A stretch of 64,000 bases of DNA from Streptomyces cathayae (lineage in GTDB: Bacteria; Actinomycetota; Actinomycetes; Streptomycetales; Streptomycetaceae). Made by a program: the position numbers and the translations under genes. Numbering within the stretch: the stretch's first letter is position 1; each line of letters begins with the position of its first letter. Where the stretch lies: contig NZ_CP121682.1 in the NCBI RefSeq assembly GCF_029760955.1, positions 3,286,001-3,350,000 of the forward strand, given 5' to 3'. Below the pieces are notes generated by a model, which saw only the letters and a list, made by a program, of their open reading frames with translations, had not been told where the DNA came from and made no database searches. Positions 61,407 to 64,000 of the stretch are shown piece by piece.

Positions 61407-63001
61407 CGGTTGCCTCCTGCGAGGAGCTGCTGCACGGCCGGGTCGGTCAGTCCGATCAGGGCGCCGGGCCACAGTCCGGTGACGACGGTGAGGAGGACGA
61501 GCGGGGTCCAGGCCGCGAACTCGTAGCCGCGGACGTCGGGGAGGGCCGGGGCGTGCTGCGGCTCGGCGCCCATGCAGACCCTGCGGACCACGATCAGCAG
61601 GTACGCGGCGGTCAGCAGGGTGCCGAAGGCGCCGATCGACATGAAGGTGAGGAAGGCGGGGCGGCTGAGTCCGGTGGCGGGTTCGAAGGCGCCGAAGAGG
61701 GCCAGCATCTCGCCCCAGAATCCGGCGAGGCCGGGCAGGCCGAGGGAAGCGACGGCGCCGAAGGCGAGCAGCCCGCCGAGGCGTGGTGCCCTGCCGTAGA
61801 GGGCGGCGCCGGTCGCCGGGGCGTGCGGGTCAGAGGACGGGCGGGCCAGGGTGTCGAGGTCGACGGTGCCGGTGCGGTCCTTGAGTGCGCCGACCAGGAA
61901 GAAGAGCAGGCCGGTGACGAGGCCGTGGGCGATGTTGGCGAACAGGGCGCCGTTGACGCCGGTCGGGGTCATGGTGGCGATGCCGAGGAGGACGAAGCCC
62001 ATGTGACCGACGGAGGAGTAGGCGATGAGTCGTTTGAGGTCGCCCTTGGCGCCTTCCTTGGCGAGGGCCAGGCAGGCGAGGGACCCGTAGACGATGCCGA
62101 CGACGGCGAAGGCGCCGAGGTAGGGAGCGAAGGTGCGGAAACCGTCCGGTGCGACGGGGAGCAGGATCCGTACGAACCCGTAGGTGCCCATCTTCAGCAG
62201 GACGCCGGCCAGCAGGACCGAGCCGACGGTGGGGGCGGCGGTGTGGGCGTCGGGCAGCCAGCTGTGCAGCGGCCACATCGGGGTCTTGACCGCGAGCCCG
62301 ATCCCGATCGCCAGAACGGCGATGACCTGCACGGATACGCTCAGTGACCGGCCGTTGTCAGTGGCGAGTGCCACCATGTCGAATGTGCCCGCCGTGATTC
62401 CGATCAGGAGCAGGCCGAGCAGCATGACCACGGAGCCGAGCAGCGTGTAGAGGATGAACTTCCAGGCGGCCTCGGCCCGGCCCTCACCGCCCCAGCGGGC
62501 GATGAGGAAGTACATCGGGATCAGGACCATCTCGAAGGCGAGGAAGAACAGGATCAGGTCCAGGACGGCGAAGGCCGCGAGGGTGCCGGATTCGAGGACG
62601 AGCAGCAGGGCGACGAATGCCTTCGGGGACGGGCCCGTGGGCGGTTTGAAGTAGGTGTACAGCGCGCTGAGGAAGGTGAGCAGCGCGGTCAGGACCAGAA
62701 GGGGGAGGGAGATGCCGTCGGTGCCGAGGTGGATTCGTACGTCGAGTGCGGGGATCCAGCTGATGTCGGTCGTGGCCTGCATCTTCGACGGCTGGTCGTG
62801 GTCGAAGCCGAGCGCGAGGACGATCGCCGCGACGAGGACGGCGCCGGTGACCGTCACGCCGTGCCGGAGCACGGCCTGGTCGGGTGATGTCCCCTTGAGT
62901 CCGGGCGGAGCCGGCAGGAGAGCGGCGGCGGCACCGAGGAGCGGGCCGACGACGAGAAACGCCAGGAGGAACTGCATCACGGACTCGCTGATATCGATCA
63001 C
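61403..63001 (-). CDS. nuoM: NADH-quinone oxidoreductase subunit M
   Basis: NuoM (532 residues), proton-pumping antiporter-like subunit. Motifs: SWIPALDVRIHLGTDGISLP, LFFLAFEMVLIPMYFLIARW (key Glu on TM5), KTPMWPLHSWLPDAHTAAPT with the lysine of TM7, and LAGVLLKMGTYGFVRILLPV. The GTG at 63001 (MIDISESVMQFLLAFLVVG) is used; an ATG nine codons later is an alternative. It is six bases downstream of nuoL. The C-terminus TDPAVQQLLAGGNR is normal. Confidence 0.95.
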   Translation of the reverse strand: MIDISESVMQFLLAFLVVGPLLGAAAALLPAPPGLKGTSPDQAVLRHGVTVTGAVLVAAIVLALGFDHDQPSKMQATTDISWIPALDVRIHLGTDGISLPLLVLTALLTFLSALYTYFKPPTGPSPKAFVALLLVLESGTLAAFAVLDLILFFLAFEMVLIPMYFLIARWGGEGRAEAAWKFILYTLLGSVVMLLGLLLIGITAGTFDMVALATDNGRSLSVSVQVIAVLAIGIGLAVKTPMWPLHSWLPDAHTAAPTVGSVLLAGVLLKMGTYGFVRILLPVAPDGFRTFAPYLGAFAVVGIVYGSLACLALAKEGAKGDLKRLIAYSSVGHMGFVLLGIATMTPTGVNGALFANIAHGLVTGLLFFLVGALKDRTGTVDLDTLARPSSDPHAPATGAALYGRAPRLGGLLAFGAVASLGLPGLAGFWGEMLALFGAFEPATGLSRPAFLTFMSIGAFGTLLTAAYLLIVVRRVCMGAEPQHAPALPDVRGYEFAAWTPLVLLTVVTGLWPGALIGLTDPAVQQLLAGGNR

Positions 63002-63007
63002 GTCTGC

Positions 63008-64000
63008 TCACGCTCCCGTCGCGGCGAGGACGACGGCGACCGCGAGGATGACGGTGCCGGCGAGCAGCGCGCTCACATAGGTCTGCAGATTGCCGGTCTG
63101 GGCGCGTCGTACGGCGGTCCCGAGCCACCGGGGCAGCGTTCCCGCGCCGCGTACGTAGGTGTCGACGACCTCGCGGTCGAGGAACCGGACGAGAGAGGCC
63201 GCGGCCTGGACGGGGCGGACGAAGAGGGTCGTGTACACGGCGTCGAGGTGGAAGCCGACGGCCGCGTGGCGGTGCAGCGGGCCGAGCAGCAGCCGCCCGG
63301 GGTCCGAGGGGTCCGGTGCGTACGCGATGTCCCCGTAGGCGGGTTCGTGACTGGCGATGGCCTCCGCCTCGACCTGCCCGGCATCACCGTGCGGGTGGGC
63401 GGCGACGGCACCGAGGGGGATGCCGGCGGCGTGTGCGGTCGTGTGGCGCCAGGTGGCGTAGGTGACGATGCCGCCGACCAGGGCCATCCCCGTGCCGAGC
63501 ACGGAGGTGGTGAGGGTCGGGGTCAGGTCGTGACCGTCGAACCAGTCGGGCAGTGCGCGGAAGGCGAAGCCGCCGAACGCGAGGGACGGGACGGCGAGCA
63601 CCCACAGCACGGCGGTCATGGTGAAGGGCTGTCTGCCGTGGTCGGGGGCCTCGGGGCCGTGTCCGCGGAAGGCCAGTAGCCACAGGCGCACCGCGTACGC
63701 CGCGGTGAGCAGGGCGGTGGCCAGGCCGGCGAGGAGGACGATCCAGCCCGCGGCGGCGGGGGTCTGTCCGGTGTGGCCGATGACGACGTGTTCGGCGGCT
63801 CCGAGGACGGCCTCCTTGGAGAAGAAGCCGCTGAACGGCGGGATCGCGGCGAGCGCGAGGAGCGCCACGGTCATCGTCCAGTAGGCGTCGGGGACGCGGT
63901 CGCGCAGGTGGCTCATGCGGGACATGGCGGCCAGCGAGTTGGTGCCGGCGGCGTGGATGATCACGCCGGCGGCGAGGAACAGGAGCGCCTTGAAGGCGCC
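63008..64000 (-). CDS. nuoL: NADH-quinone oxidoreductase subunit L, N-terminal part outside window
   Basis: The C-terminal 330 residues of NuoL, the distal antiporter-like subunit with the long lateral helix. Recognised by FKALLFLAAGVIIHAAGTNS, MSRMSHLRDRVPDAYWTMTV and LALAAIPPFSGFFSKEAVLG, then the C-terminal amphipathic-helix region (HLDAVYTTLFVRPVQAAASL; FLDREVVDTYVRGAGTLPRW). The start lies beyond the right edge. It is followed after six bases by nuoM. Confidence 0.94.
   Translation of the reverse strand, partial: GAFKALLFLAAGVIIHAAGTNSLAAMSRMSHLRDRVPDAYWTMTVALLALAAIPPFSGFFSKEAVLGAAEHVVIGHTGQTPAAAGWIVLLAGLATALLTAAYAVRLWLLAFRGHGPEAPDHGRQPFTMTAVLWVLAVPSLAFGGFAFRALPDWFDGHDLTPTLTTSVLGTGMALVGGIVTYATWRHTTAHAAGIPLGAVAAHPHGDAGQVEAEAIASHEPAYGDIAYAPDPSDPGRLLLGPLHRHAAVGFHLDAVYTTLFVRPVQAAASLVRFLDREVVDTYVRGAGTLPRWLGTAVRRAQTGNLQTYVSALLAGTVILAVAVVLAATGA

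Overview
The window is high-GC DNA with strong third-position G/C bias, frequent GTG starts and leaderless-looking small operons. Its gene order (S10 operon start, gdhA, str operon, rpoBC, rplJL, rplKA, nusG, secE, tRNA-Trp, aspC, murB, rpmG) is that of the central chromosome of a Streptomyces. As far as I remember the layout, it runs parallel to the SCO4600-SCO4700 region of S. coelicolor. Species cannot be fixed from the sequence alone.

Layout: (1) 1-1.9 kb, start of the S10 ribosomal operon (rpsJ, rplC, rplD, rplW) on the minus strand. (2) 2.2-7.7 kb, a Tat-exported NlpC/P60 hydrolase, a small cupin, NADP-type glutamate dehydrogenase and a BBE-type flavin oxidoreductase. (3) 7.75-17.8 kb, an accessory region. 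It holds an ABC permease remnant, an orphan Imm35-like gene, an XRE/DUF397 pair, a stretch of fused gene fragments, a DUF574-type methyltransferase, and a five-gene toxin operon: SseB-like protein, ESX-like partner, type VII-secreted ADP-ribosyltransferase toxin, ADP-ribosylglycohydrolase, papain-fold-like protein. (4) 17.9-24.1 kb, a two-component system divergent from a MacB/FtsX-type ABC transporter, then an Rpn-like PD-(D/E)XK gene. (5) 24.2-44.3 kb, the core information-processing block on the minus strand: tuf, fusA, rpsG, rpsL, a DUF1707 protein, rpoC, rpoB, rplL, rplJ, two lipoproteins, rplA, rplK, nusG, secE, tRNA-Trp. (6) 44.5-52.4 kb, aspC, an adenosine-deaminase-family enzyme, murB, a TetR/MFS/small-protein unit with two matching operators, a MaoC dehydratase pair, rpmG, tRNA-Met and tRNA-Thr. 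(7) 52.5-59.7 kb, an amidohydrolase, an NAD(P)-binding protein, tRNA-Tyr, YajQ, a GlsB-family protein, an APC permease, a frameshifted SMI1/KNR4 gene, YccF and HtpX. (8) 59.9-64 kb, nuoN, nuoM and part of nuoL, probably the second, partial complex I cluster known in streptomycetes.

The most interesting system is the operon at 12.3-17.7 kb. Its secreted toxin keeps the full R / S-S-S / E-x-E signature of ADP-ribosylating toxins, and the next gene encodes an ADP-ribosylglycohydrolase with its metal-binding motifs intact. This predicts immunity by enzymatic reversal of the modification, analogous to the Tre1/Tri1 pair of Gram-negative type VI systems but here in an actinobacterial type VII-type setting. 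A local drop in GC centres on the toxin tip and the start of the hydrolase gene, as expected for an exchanged toxin/immunity module.

Other points of note are a nearly identical leader hairpin in front of both the S10 and str operons, a repeated GTTAGT-N8-ACTAAC operator in front of a TetR regulator and its efflux pump, and a cluster of broken genes at 10.3-11.1 kb. All functional statements rest on reading the translated sequence and remembered family features; no searches were run.
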